Assembly (NCBI RefSeq): GCF_020523985.1
Contig: NZ_JAIVKM010000001.1
Coordinates: 124,001-188,000, forward strand
Direction of reading: 5' to 3'
Length of the DNA: 64,000 nucleotides
Source: Mangrovibacter yixingensis
GTDB lineage: Bacteria; Pseudomonadota; Gammaproteobacteria; Enterobacterales; Enterobacteriaceae
Positions 55,528 through 63,354 of this stretch are shown piece by piece. Made by a program: the position numbers and the translations under genes. How positions within the stretch are numbered: the first letter of the stretch is position 1; each line of letters begins with the position of its first letter. The notes below the pieces were generated by a model that saw nothing but the letters and a program-made list of their open reading frames with translations, searched no databases and was not told where the DNA came from.

Positions 55528-56301
55528 TCAGGCTGCGCGGTTAACCAGTGGGGATTGACCGGCAGCAGGAGAGCCCGCTGGAGAACGGTCCAGCGGGATG
55601 TCGTAAGTAATGCTGGCACCAAAGGCATCAGGGGCGTGTGGGTCGTGGCGTACTTTATCGAACACCCACAGGCGTGAACCCAGTGAGAAGCCCTCTTTGA
55701 GGTCATGGGTTATCATAAAAATAGTGAGCTGATGTCGGGTCCATAGCTCGCTTATTAGCGTGTGCATTTCCGCCCGAATGCCGGGGTCCAGCGCTCCAAA
55801 AGGTTCATCAAGCAATAAAATACGTGGTTGTTTGATAAGTGCCTGTGCCAGGGCCAGGCGTTGCTGCATCCCACCGGAAAGCTGGTGGGGGTATTTATCT
55901 TGTGCTGCCAGTAACCCTACCTGGTTGAGCATGTTGCGTGCCCGTTCACGAATGGCTGCACGGCGGCGGCCAAAGACTTTGCCAAGCCAGCGGGATTCAC
56001 TGAATTCCTCCCCGAGCATGACATTGCCCAAAACTGTCAGGTGCGGGAATACCGAGTAGCGCTGAAAAACTACGCCACGGTTGGCATCCGGCTCTTTTGC
56101 CAGGGGTTTCCCTGCCAGCAGTAATTCGCCTTTGCTCGGGGCTTCTGTACCCAGCAGCATTTTCAAAAAGGTGGTTTTACCGCAGCCAGATGCCCCGACA
56201 ATGGATACAAATTCCCCTTCATCGACACTGACATTCAGCCGCTCCAGCACGACTTGCCCGTCGTAGTGTTTCTCAAGGTTTTTCAGTTCAATTAACGGCA
56301 T
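55528..56301 (-). CDS. ABC transporter ATPase of the guanidine operon (NitT/TauT-type)
   Basis: A 257-residue ATPase: Walker A GASGCGKTT, signature LSGGMQQRLALAQAL, Walker B ILLLDEPFGALDP. It belongs to the SsuB/TauB group. It pairs with the permease gene 24 bases upstream and the binding protein upstream of that. Transport of guanidine, or of a compound that releases it, is inferred from the riboswitch and enzyme genes. Confidence 0.92.
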   Translation of the reverse strand: MPLIELKNLEKHYDGQVVLERLNVSVDEGEFVSIVGASGCGKTTFLKMLLGTEAPSKGELLLAGKPLAKEPDANRGVVFQRYSVFPHLTVLGNVMLGEEFSESRWLGKVFGRRRAAIRERARNMLNQVGLLAAQDKYPHQLSGGMQQRLALAQALIKQPRILLLDEPFGALDPGIRAEMHTLISELWTRHQLTIFMITHDLKEGFSLGSRLWVFDKVRHDPHAPDAFGASITYDIPLDRSPAGSPAAGQSPLVNRAA

Positions 56302-56325
56302 AACAGTTCCTTACATGGCTGGCTT

Positions 56326-57138
56326 TTATTTTGCGTAGTACCAGGGGAAACAGCGGCGATTGATAAAGCGCAAAGCGAAATCGAGCGCAAACGCCAGCAG
56401 TGTTATCCAGGCGACATAAGGCAAAATCACATCCATTGCCATATAACGGCGCATCAAGAAGATGCGGTAACCCAAACCGTCGGTTGCGGAAATGGCTTCT
56501 GCTGCAATCAAAAATAACCAGGCTGAACTCAGTGACAGGCGCACCGAATCCATCAGCCTTGGCAGTAATTGCGGCAGTACCACGCGCCACAAAATCTGCC
56601 CGGAATGCCCGCCGAGGGTTTGGGCTTTCACCAGTTGTTCCTCGGGAATCGACATCACGTGCAGTTGCAGGTCACGCACAATAAACGGTGTGATACCAAT
56701 AATAATCAGCACGACTTTTGCCAGCTCGCCCAGGCCGAAACAAATAAACAGAATGGGCAGAATTGCCAGCGGCGGCACTAGCGCAATTACGGTGATTAGC
56801 GGTGAAAGAAACGCGCGAACTACTGGCAGCGCACCACAGAACAACCCGAAGATCAGCGCAAGCAGGGCGCTGAGCGCCGTGCCCATTAGCAGGCGAGCCA
56901 GGCTGGCGCTGGTATCGGCCCATAACAGATATTCCCCGGTGCGTGGGCTGGGGGTAAACGCCATACGCATAATGGCATCCCCCATGGCATTAAAACCGGG
57001 AAGTAACTTGTCGGCACTGTTGGCGGCCAGCCGCGCATCAGACGCGACCAGGTAGACAACCAGCACGACTAACAGTGGCAGGGTGCCCAGCAGCAGGCGA
57101 TTCATCGGCTGGGGTTGGTAGTTGATGATTTTTTGCAT
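56326..57138 (-). CDS. ABC transporter permease of the guanidine operon (NitT/TauT-type)
   Basis: A 270-residue inner-membrane protein of the SsuC/TauC group with about six hydrophobic segments and the EAA-type loop EQLVKAQTLGGHSGQILWRV followed by VLPQLLPRLMDSVRLSL. It ends with a short basic tail (FINRRCFPWYYAK). The ribosome-binding site is GGAGGTGCCC. It lies 14 bases after the binding-protein stop. Confidence 0.9.
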   Translation of the reverse strand: MQKIINYQPQPMNRLLLGTLPLLVVLVVYLVASDARLAANSADKLLPGFNAMGDAIMRMAFTPSPRTGEYLLWADTSASLARLLMGTALSALLALIFGLFCGALPVVRAFLSPLITVIALVPPLAILPILFICFGLGELAKVVLIIIGITPFIVRDLQLHVMSIPEEQLVKAQTLGGHSGQILWRVVLPQLLPRLMDSVRLSLSSAWLFLIAAEAISATDGLGYRIFLMRRYMAMDVILPYVAWITLLAFALDFALRFINRRCFPWYYAK

Positions 57139-57152
57139 TGGGCACCTCCGGG

Positions 57153-58208
57153 TTACAGTTGGTTACTGGCAGCCATGCGGATAAATTCATCATCAAAGCG
57201 CAGTTTGATGTTGCCTGGGTTCCCCCAGTTGCCAGCAGGTGTCGCGACACCCACCACGTCTGCAGAAGGTGCTGCATCGCCTAACAAGCCATGGGCGAAA
57301 GAGAACTCGGCCACTTTTTGCATGGTGGTTTTCAACTGCGGGCTGGTGGTGAAGTCCAGTGCTTTTTTCGGTGTGTCGAACAGCCAGGTATCTGCCAGTT
57401 GGGCATCAAACCCGGCGAGATCAGTACCGGAATCCGTTGCCATTTGAGTACGGGCCGCCTTCGCTGTGGCGCTGTCTCCTTCCATGGTTTTCAGCGTTTC
57501 AAACCAGGCACCTACCAGCGCTTTACCCAGCTCAGGGTGTTTTTTCAGGGTTGCGGTATTCACCACCAATAAGTCGAGAATTTCGCCAGGTATCTGGGCT
57601 GAGGTGAACAACGATTTGGCACCGGGTTGTTTGGCGGCTTCTGCCAGTAACGGGTTCCAGGTGACAATCGATTTAACTTCTGGCGTGGTGAATGCAGAGA
57701 CGATATCGGCATCAGAGGTATTCACGACTTTGATGTCTTTTTCACTCATGCCCGATTGTTGCAGAGCACGGGCCAGTAAGTAGTGAGAAACGGACAACTG
57801 CACCAGGTTGATGTCCTGGCCTTTCAGGTCCTTAATGGATTTGGCTGTTTTTGACAGAATGCCATCGTTGCCGTTGGAGTAATCCCCGACAATCAGTGCC
57901 GTGCTGTCCACGCCGCCAGCCGCTGGAATCGTCAGAGCATCCATATTGGTCATGGTGCAGCCATCGAACCCGCCAGCGGTGTACTGGTTAACGGACTCAA
58001 TGTAGTCGTTTACCTGCACGAATTTGATATTGATATGGTATTTATCTGCCCATTTTTTCAGGATGCCGCTTTGTTGAGCGTAATCCCACGGCATCCAGCC
58101 CGCGTAAATGGACCAGCACAGTTTGAAGGTTGGTGTGGCGGCGAGTGCGCCCGTGGTGAACAGGGCGAGCGTGACCAGGAGCAGGGCGCGTTTACAGGCT
58201 GTGAGCAT
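57153..58208 (-). CDS. Periplasmic binding protein of the guanidine operon (NitT/TauT-type)
   Basis: A 351-residue protein with a signal peptide (LTACKRALLLVTLALFTTGA, cleavage near ALAATP). The mature part begins FKLCWSIYAGWMPWDYA and contains GGFDGCTMTNMDALTIP and IVTWNPLLAEA, typical of the group annotated as putative urea ABC binding proteins next to urea carboxylase. It is the first gene of the operon, 62 bases after the riboswitch core, behind AGAGGA. Confidence 0.9.
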   Translation of the reverse strand: MLTACKRALLLVTLALFTTGALAATPTFKLCWSIYAGWMPWDYAQQSGILKKWADKYHINIKFVQVNDYIESVNQYTAGGFDGCTMTNMDALTIPAAGGVDSTALIVGDYSNGNDGILSKTAKSIKDLKGQDINLVQLSVSHYLLARALQQSGMSEKDIKVVNTSDADIVSAFTTPEVKSIVTWNPLLAEAAKQPGAKSLFTSAQIPGEILDLLVVNTATLKKHPELGKALVGAWFETLKTMEGDSATAKAARTQMATDSGTDLAGFDAQLADTWLFDTPKKALDFTTSPQLKTTMQKVAEFSFAHGLLGDAAPSADVVGVATPAGNWGNPGNIKLRFDDEFIRMAASNQL

Positions 58209-58270
58209 GAAATTTCCTCTGACGTTGGAGTGAATAAAAGCAGGAGGGCGGCGCGTAATGGTCGCTTATC

Positions 58271-58357
58271 CTCCCGGGCTTTTATCCCGCCGTGTAACCG
58301 CCAGAGGGCGGTCGATCACTCTCGGACCTGCGTCAAAAGACCGGAACCCTAGTGATC
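58271..58357 (-). promoter_or_regulatory. Guanidine-I (ykkC) riboswitch
   Basis: Read on the minus strand, the conserved elements appear in order: GATCACT pairing with AGTGATC (P1), CTAGGGTTCCG, GGTCCGAGAG, then ACACGG and GGGATAAAAGCCCGGGAG. This is the guanidine-I aptamer. Downstream, CCTCC at 58241-58250 followed by CTTTTATTC could pair with GGAGG at the aptamer end to form a terminator, so guanidine would allow read-through. The aptamer is clear; the terminator switch is inference. Confidence 0.93.
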
Positions 58358-58567
58358 CATTTCCAGATTGTCTGGCGACACCGGTTACCCGCTTGTCACC
58401 CCTGCTGTTTTAGCAAGGCAAGAATGGTGCCAGTCTGAACAATATTTTAAAAAAATATTTAAAAACAGCTAGATAACACCTGGTCTTCAGCAATATTCTC
58501 CCTGTGTCCTGTGGGTGATTTTGGTGCAATGCTCGTAACGGGTGCACTGAACTGGCGCAATTTTGAG

Positions 58568-59503
58568 TTATTTCGGGGCAGGGTCCGCTGGAGGAAAATG
58601 GCTGTGATGTGCCTGAGTAAGTGTTGCCACCGTCTCTTCTAAAAACAGATTCAGGGCGGCTGAGCGGTTCTGGCTTGCCGGGGTTTGTAACTGCAGAGTG
58701 CGCTGGCTTAATGTCGGGCTGTCGATGGGTTTTAACACCATGCCATCCTGTTTCGCACGCCACAGCACACTGAAATGGCTGCATACCGTTACGGCTCCAG
58801 GTAACTGGCGTGTTGCACCATAGAGTGTCGCGAAATTATTGCAGCTCAGTGCCGGTTCCAGAAATGTGCCGGCCAGGCGGCAGGAAAGGTCGAACAGTTG
58901 GCGAATGGTGGTGCCGGGTTCGGGTAATGCCATGGGGTAATCCTGTAAATCACTGATGGCAATTTTGTCCTGCTGTGCCAGGGGGTGTTCCGGATGTAAC
59001 AGCAATAATACCGGTGCAGGCCAGGTAGTCACAATATCCACATCGCGTTCTGGTGCCAGACTGAACTGGCAGGCTGCGTCACAGGTGCCTTTACGCACCC
59101 ACTCGGCAACGGCCTGTGCTGTGCCTACTTGTAAGTCAAAACTCACACTGGGGTATTGGCGGCGAAAGCGAGCTATTAATCCGGGAAATAAATCAAACGC
59201 CATGCCATCGGTGCAGGCCAGGCGCACCAGCGCCTTACGCACCGCTTTCAGCCCCTGAATTTCTGCCACTGCGTTATCCATATCGCGCAGGCTTTTGCGT
59301 ACATGGTTTGCCAGTATTTGCCCGGCATCTGTCAGGACCATTCCCCGCGCATGGCGCTGAAACAGTGTGACACCCATACGGCTTTCCAGTTTATGAATTT
59401 GGCGGCTGATTGCAGAACCCGCCACATACAGTTGCTGGCTGGCCTGGCTCAATGAACCGGTGGTGGCAACAGCCAAAAAATAGCGTAACTCATTATTTAA
59501 CAT
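58568..59503 (-). CDS. LysR-family regulator of the M20/MHS gene pair
   Basis: A 311-residue LysR protein starting at MLNNELRYFLAVATTGSLSQ with AGGA seven bases upstream; the frame extends 20 codons further without support. Helix-turn-helix (ASQQLYVAGSAISRQIHKLE) and a normal effector domain are present. It is divergent from the peptidase-transporter operon, with a perfect palindrome between them, and probably controls it. It sits between that operon and the guanidine riboswitch, so a role in guanidine use is less likely but not excluded. Confidence 0.9.
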   Translation of the reverse strand: MLNNELRYFLAVATTGSLSQASQQLYVAGSAISRQIHKLESRMGVTLFQRHARGMVLTDAGQILANHVRKSLRDMDNAVAEIQGLKAVRKALVRLACTDGMAFDLFPGLIARFRRQYPSVSFDLQVGTAQAVAEWVRKGTCDAACQFSLAPERDVDIVTTWPAPVLLLLHPEHPLAQQDKIAISDLQDYPMALPEPGTTIRQLFDLSCRLAGTFLEPALSCNNFATLYGATRQLPGAVTVCSHFSVLWRAKQDGMVLKPIDSPTLSQRTLQLQTPASQNRSAALNLFLEETVATLTQAHHSHFPPADPAPK

Positions 59504-59561
59504 CGTGGTTCCTGCCTGTGCGCCAAAAGTGTGCATATCAGCGTTATAAAAAAGGCAACGC

Positions 59562-59575
59562 ATAATTGCAATTAT
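59562..59575. promoter_or_regulatory. Palindrome between LysR and M20 genes, candidate LysR operator
   Basis: ATAATTGCAATTAT is a perfect 14-base palindrome 99 bases before the peptidase start and 59 before the regulator start, of the dyad type bound by LysR proteins. Confidence 0.55.
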
Positions 59576-59673
59576 TATTATTGTGGCAATGCTCTAGTCT
59601 GGTTTAGAACAAAAAGAAAACAACAACAACCCGCGCAACATGCAGTGGGCTGATTCCGGACAGGGTACACAAC

Positions 59674-61098
59674 ATGAAAACACAACAAGTGATTAACCAG
59701 GCGCTGGACTGGTTTGACAGCGGGCACTTCAAAGCGCTGCTGGCAGAGCGTGTAGCGATTGCCAGTGAAAGCCAAAGAACAGACCGGGACGAACAACTGC
59801 GCCGCTATTATGACGATGCGTTTATTCCTGCATTCACACACATGGGTTTCACCACAGAAATCATCCCTAACCCGGTTAACCCGGCCCGGCCATTTTTACT
59901 GGCGGTACGCGAGGAAGACCCATCACTTCCCAGAGTGATGGGTTACGGCCACGGTGATGTGGTTTTTGGTGATGATGCCCGGTGGAGTGAAGGGTTGTCG
60001 CCCTGGCAGTTAGTGGAAAAAGACGGTAAATGGTACGGGCGCGGCAGTGCGGATAACAAGGGCCAGCACAGTGTTAACCTGGCAGCGCTGGAACAGGTGT
60101 GGCGTGCCCGTGAAGGGAGACTTGGTTTTAATTGTGTGTGGCTGTGTGAAATGGGGGAAGAAATTAGCTCCCCTGGGCTTGCACAAGTTTGCAGCCAATT
60201 GAAAAACCGCATTAATGCCGATTTGTTTATCGCGTCTGATGGCCCTCGCCTTAACGCAGAACGGCCAACGCTTTTCTTAGGGTCCCGTGGGTGTATCAAC
60301 TTTCGCCTGAGTATTCACGCCCGTGCGAAAGATTACCATTCCGGCAACTGGGGTGGGCTGCTCAGCAACCCGGGTACTCAGTTGGCTAACGCCATTGCCT
60401 GCCTGGTGAACGGCCAGGGGGCGATTCAGGTTGCCGGCCTGAAACCACCGGCGTTAACCGAATCACTGAAAGCCATTCTTGCGGATGTTACCCCAGCCGG
60501 AAACCCAGGCGACCCGCAGACCGATGCTAACTGGGGCGAACCCGGCTTAAGTGCGGCAGAAAAACTGTTTGGCTGGAATACCCTTGAAGTGCTGGCTTTT
60601 CTGGCGGGTAACCCGGCACAACCCATGAATGCCATTCCCGGCCAGGCAACGGCTGTTTGCCAGTTACGCTTTGTGGTGGGAACGGACTGGGAAAATCTGG
60701 CCTCCCATGTGCGTGCGCACCTGGACGCCTGCGGTTTTTCCATGGTGGAAATCAGTGAAGTACGGGGAACCCCGGCGACCCGTTTCGACCCTTGCGACCC
60801 TCTGGTGAACTGGGCACTCAGTGCGATGGAACACACCACGGGGAAAAAACCTGCGTTATTACCCAACCTGGGCGGCTCCCTGCCAAATGATGTGTTCGCC
60901 GGGATCCTCGGTTTGCCCACCTTGTGGGTGCCGCACTCTTACCCGGCTTGTGGCCAGCATGCGCCAGACGAACATTTGCCAGTGTCTGTCGCCCGTGAAG
61001 GCCTGGCGATGATGACCCATTTATTCTGGGAGTTAGGCGAAAACGGCAATGCTTTGCTCGCCGCTCACCGCCAGTACCAGGCCGGAGGTGCGCAATGA
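59674..61098 (+). CDS. M20-family metallopeptidase/deacylase (ArgE/DapE-like)
   Basis: A 474-residue M20 enzyme. Metal and catalytic residues are seen in GYGHGDVV (first His and catalytic Asp), GRGSADNKGQHS (bridging Asp), EMGEEISSPG (catalytic and metal Glu) and GQHAPDEHLP (last His). The lid domain around residue 215 (RAKDYHSGNWGG) contributes the dimer histidine. Such enzymes hydrolyse N-acyl or peptide bonds of small substrates. A transporter gene overlaps its stop by four bases, so uptake and hydrolysis of one compound, for example an N-acyl amino acid or dipeptide, is likely. Confidence 0.9.
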   Translation: MKTQQVINQALDWFDSGHFKALLAERVAIASESQRTDRDEQLRRYYDDAFIPAFTHMGFTTEIIPNPVNPARPFLLAVREEDPSLPRVMGYGHGDVVFGDDARWSEGLSPWQLVEKDGKWYGRGSADNKGQHSVNLAALEQVWRAREGRLGFNCVWLCEMGEEISSPGLAQVCSQLKNRINADLFIASDGPRLNAERPTLFLGSRGCINFRLSIHARAKDYHSGNWGGLLSNPGTQLANAIACLVNGQGAIQVAGLKPPALTESLKAILADVTPAGNPGDPQTDANWGEPGLSAAEKLFGWNTLEVLAFLAGNPAQPMNAIPGQATAVCQLRFVVGTDWENLASHVRAHLDACGFSMVEISEVRGTPATRFDPCDPLVNWALSAMEHTTGKKPALLPNLGGSLPNDVFAGILGLPTLWVPHSYPACGQHAPDEHLPVSVAREGLAMMTHLFWELGENGNALLAAHRQYQAGGAQ

Positions 61099-62369
61099 CC
61101 AGTTTAGCCCGTGAAAACGACACAATTGCAGTGCGCCCCAGCTTGTATAAAACCTTATTCGCCACCTGTATTGGTAATGCGCTGGAGTGGTTTGATATTG
61201 CGGTATACGGCTTTTTTGCCAGTTATATTGCCCATGCTTTTTTCCCGGTAACTGACCCGTCCGTTTCATTGTTACTGACATTCGGCAGCTTTGGTGTGGC
61301 ATTTTTAATCCGCCCATTAGGGGCCATTGTGCTGGGGGCTTATGCCGACAAACATGGCCGCAAAGCCTCGCTCTTGTTGTCCATCAACCTGATGATGCTG
61401 GGCGGGGCGATAATCACTTTTATGCCCGGTTACCAGACCATTGGCCTGGCAGCACCACTGCTGATTTTGGTCGCCCGCCTGATTCAGGGCTTTTCTGCTG
61501 GTGGGGAGTTCGGCAGTTCTACCGCATTTCTGGTTGAACACTTTCCTGAGCGCAAGGCGTTTATTGCCAGTTGGCAGTTTGCCACCCAGGGCGCAAGCAC
61601 GTTGCTGGCCTCGGCGTTTGGTTTAGGGCTGGCACAGTGCCTGTCCACGGACCAACTTATGGCGTGGGGCTGGCGCATTCCTTTCGCGTTTGGGTTAGTC
61701 ATCGGCCCGATTGGGTTATACATTCGCCGCCATGTACATGAGCCGCAACGTTATGCCCAGGCAGAAAAAAGTACTCACCCGGTGCGGGCATTATTTGGGC
61801 GGCAGAAAAGCCTTATCGCAGTGGCGATTGGGTTGATGGTGGTCTCTACCGCCATTAACTACATGCTCAACTATGTACCAACATGGGCAACCCGCACTTT
61901 GGGGCTGCCAGCCTCAACTGCGTATACCGCCACACTGGTCGCCGGGATTATTCTCACTGTAGTCACGCCGATTGCCGGGCTGGTAGCCGAGCGTTTTGGG
62001 CGCGTGCGCTTGTTATGGAGTGCGCTGGGGTTGTTGGCCTTCACCATTCTTCCGGCATTCTGGCTAATGAGCCGGGATGTGACTGCCTTGTCGCTGATAT
62101 TGTTAGTGGGGTGGATGGCACTGCTGAAATCGGTCTACTTCTCGACGATTCCTTCAATGATGGCGGATATTTTCCCCATCAGCACGCGGGCCAGCGGCAT
62201 GGCGGTAAGCTATAACATTGCCGTCACGGTCTTCGGTGGGTTTGCGCCGTTCATTTGTACGCTGCTGATTCGCACGACTGGCTCTCACTTTGCCCCTGGT
62301 TTTTACCTGATGGCAACGGTGTTCCTGAGTGTGCTTGCCCTGTGGCAGGCGCAGAAAAAACAACGCTGA
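61095..62369 (+). CDS. MFS metabolite:H+ symporter (MHS family)
   Basis: A 424-residue 12-helix transporter with the MHS signatures GNALEWFDIAVYGFFA, RPLGAIVLGAYADKHGRK and GFSAGGEFGSSTAFLVE, as in CitA, ShiA and ProP. It should import an organic acid or amphoteric solute with protons. ATG overlaps the peptidase stop (ATGA). It likely brings in the substrate of the M20 enzyme. Confidence 0.9.
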   Translation: MTSLARENDTIAVRPSLYKTLFATCIGNALEWFDIAVYGFFASYIAHAFFPVTDPSVSLLLTFGSFGVAFLIRPLGAIVLGAYADKHGRKASLLLSINLMMLGGAIITFMPGYQTIGLAAPLLILVARLIQGFSAGGEFGSSTAFLVEHFPERKAFIASWQFATQGASTLLASAFGLGLAQCLSTDQLMAWGWRIPFAFGLVIGPIGLYIRRHVHEPQRYAQAEKSTHPVRALFGRQKSLIAVAIGLMVVSTAINYMLNYVPTWATRTLGLPASTAYTATLVAGIILTVVTPIAGLVAERFGRVRLLWSALGLLAFTILPAFWLMSRDVTALSLILLVGWMALLKSVYFSTIPSMMADIFPISTRASGMAVSYNIAVTVFGGFAPFICTLLIRTTGSHFAPGFYLMATVFLSVLALWQAQKKQR

Positions 62370-62375
62370 GAATAA

Positions 62376-62412
62376 CAGGCAAGGCACCAGGTGTTTCCCG
62401 GTGCCTTGCCTG
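62376..62412. terminator. 13-bp hairpin after the MHS transporter gene
   Basis: CAGGCAAGGCACC and GGTGCCTTGCCTG pair perfectly around an 11-base loop. It lies in the 77-base gap before the convergent higA. No T tract follows on either strand. Confidence 0.6.
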
Positions 62413-62446
62413 GCATTAAAGCAGTTGGCCTAATGTAAAACGAGGT

Positions 62447-62866
62447 TTAAAGAAACCACTCAGGTTTTACGCCGAAGCGGGCGGAGAGCGCTTTAATGTG
62501 CGTAATGGTCAGAGAACGCTGGCCGGATAAAATCTGGCTTACCAGCGATTTTGAACCGATCTCTTCTTTCAGGTCTGAATAGGTGAGTTTGTGCTGGTCA
62601 ATAAGCGTTCGCAGCAGCGCCACGCCGACCGGCATTTCAGCCTGGGCTTTATTGAACTCAGCGAAGCGGTCGCTGGTATCCTCATAATCAGCTATTTTGC
62701 TCGCCAGGAAGTCAATAAGCGGGTTCTCATCATCGTTTTCGATCAAATAGTCTACCAACGACAGTGCCTCCCGGTAATCGCTCTCTGAAGCGTTACTTCC
62801 CAGAAAAGGGACTGCGTCTACGAGTTGTCTGGTAGCTTCAATGGCTTTTGCGGCGTTGGTTATCAT
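62447..62866 (-). CDS. higA: HigA-type antitoxin
   Basis: A 139-residue protein that follows E. coli HigA (138 residues) in recall: N-terminal VDAVPFLGSN and EALSLVDYLIENDDENPLIDFLASKI, and a C-terminal XRE-type helix-turn-helix (LTYSDLKEEIGSKSLVSQIL with SGQRSLTITHIKALSARFGV). It neutralises the HigB toxin and represses the shared promoter. Its start overlaps the toxin stop by four bases. The toxin-first order is the hallmark of higBA. Confidence 0.93.
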   Translation of the reverse strand: MITNAAKAIEATRQLVDAVPFLGSNASESDYREALSLVDYLIENDDENPLIDFLASKIADYEDTSDRFAEFNKAQAEMPVGVALLRTLIDQHKLTYSDLKEEIGSKSLVSQILSGQRSLTITHIKALSARFGVKPEWFL

Positions 62867-63174
62867 TCTTTGTTCTCCCTGTAATAGCGGGTCAACTTGT
62901 CGTATTCAGAGTGGGTTGTAATATGCTTGACGTAAAAGCGTTTATTCACAAAGTTAATGTAAGCGACAACCCGAAGGTTGTTGCCTCCCGCATCCAAAAC
63001 CCACCATTTGTTCCAGTGATTAAAATTGTCCAGGCCCGGAATCAGTGTTCTCATCTCAGCCGGAGAAGAGAAATCTATTTCACGCACTAAGCGGTACAGT
63101 GCCTGTATGGCTAACGAATCATTGGGGTACCGCTTTGCCGCGTCCTCGAAAGGCTCCTTTGAAATAACGTGCAT
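62863..63174 (-). CDS. higB: HigB-type mRNA interferase toxin
   Basis: A 103-residue RelE-superfamily protein matching E. coli HigB (104 residues) along its length (DAAKRYPNDS, PGLDNFNHWNKWWVLDAGGN and LRVVAYINFVNKRFYVKHITTHSEYDKLT). HigB cuts mRNA on translating ribosomes. Two palindromes upstream mark the autoregulated promoter. Its location between metabolic genes fits a solitary, laterally moving module. Confidence 0.93.
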   Translation of the reverse strand: MHVISKEPFEDAAKRYPNDSLAIQALYRLVREIDFSSPAEMRTLIPGLDNFNHWNKWWVLDAGGNNLRVVAYINFVNKRFYVKHITTHSEYDKLTRYYRENKE

Positions 63175-63192
63175 CTTGCATTCGTTCCATCC

Positions 63193-63247
63193 GTTTACAT
63201 TATGTAAACACTATGACGCTAAGCTGGATGGTTTACAATATGTAAAC
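63193..63247. promoter_or_regulatory. Paired HigA operators
   Basis: GTTTACATTATGTAAAC (63193-63209) and GTTTACAATATGTAAAC (63231-63247) are near-identical 17-base palindromes with identical arms. Their centres are 38 bases apart, just upstream of higB. Confidence 0.85.
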
Positions 63248-63354
63248 GAACAACCCGCATTGCTGGAATATCCATTCAGCGGCGCTGGATACCCTGACCG
63301 GTTGCGTGCGCGCTGCGGCCAGGGAGCAGTTACAACCCTGGCAGATAACTCTGC

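Noticed and set aside
59674-62369. M20 peptidase and MHS transporter as part of the guanidine operon
   Set aside because: They lie on the opposite strand with their own divergent LysR gene and palindrome, and are not behind the riboswitch.
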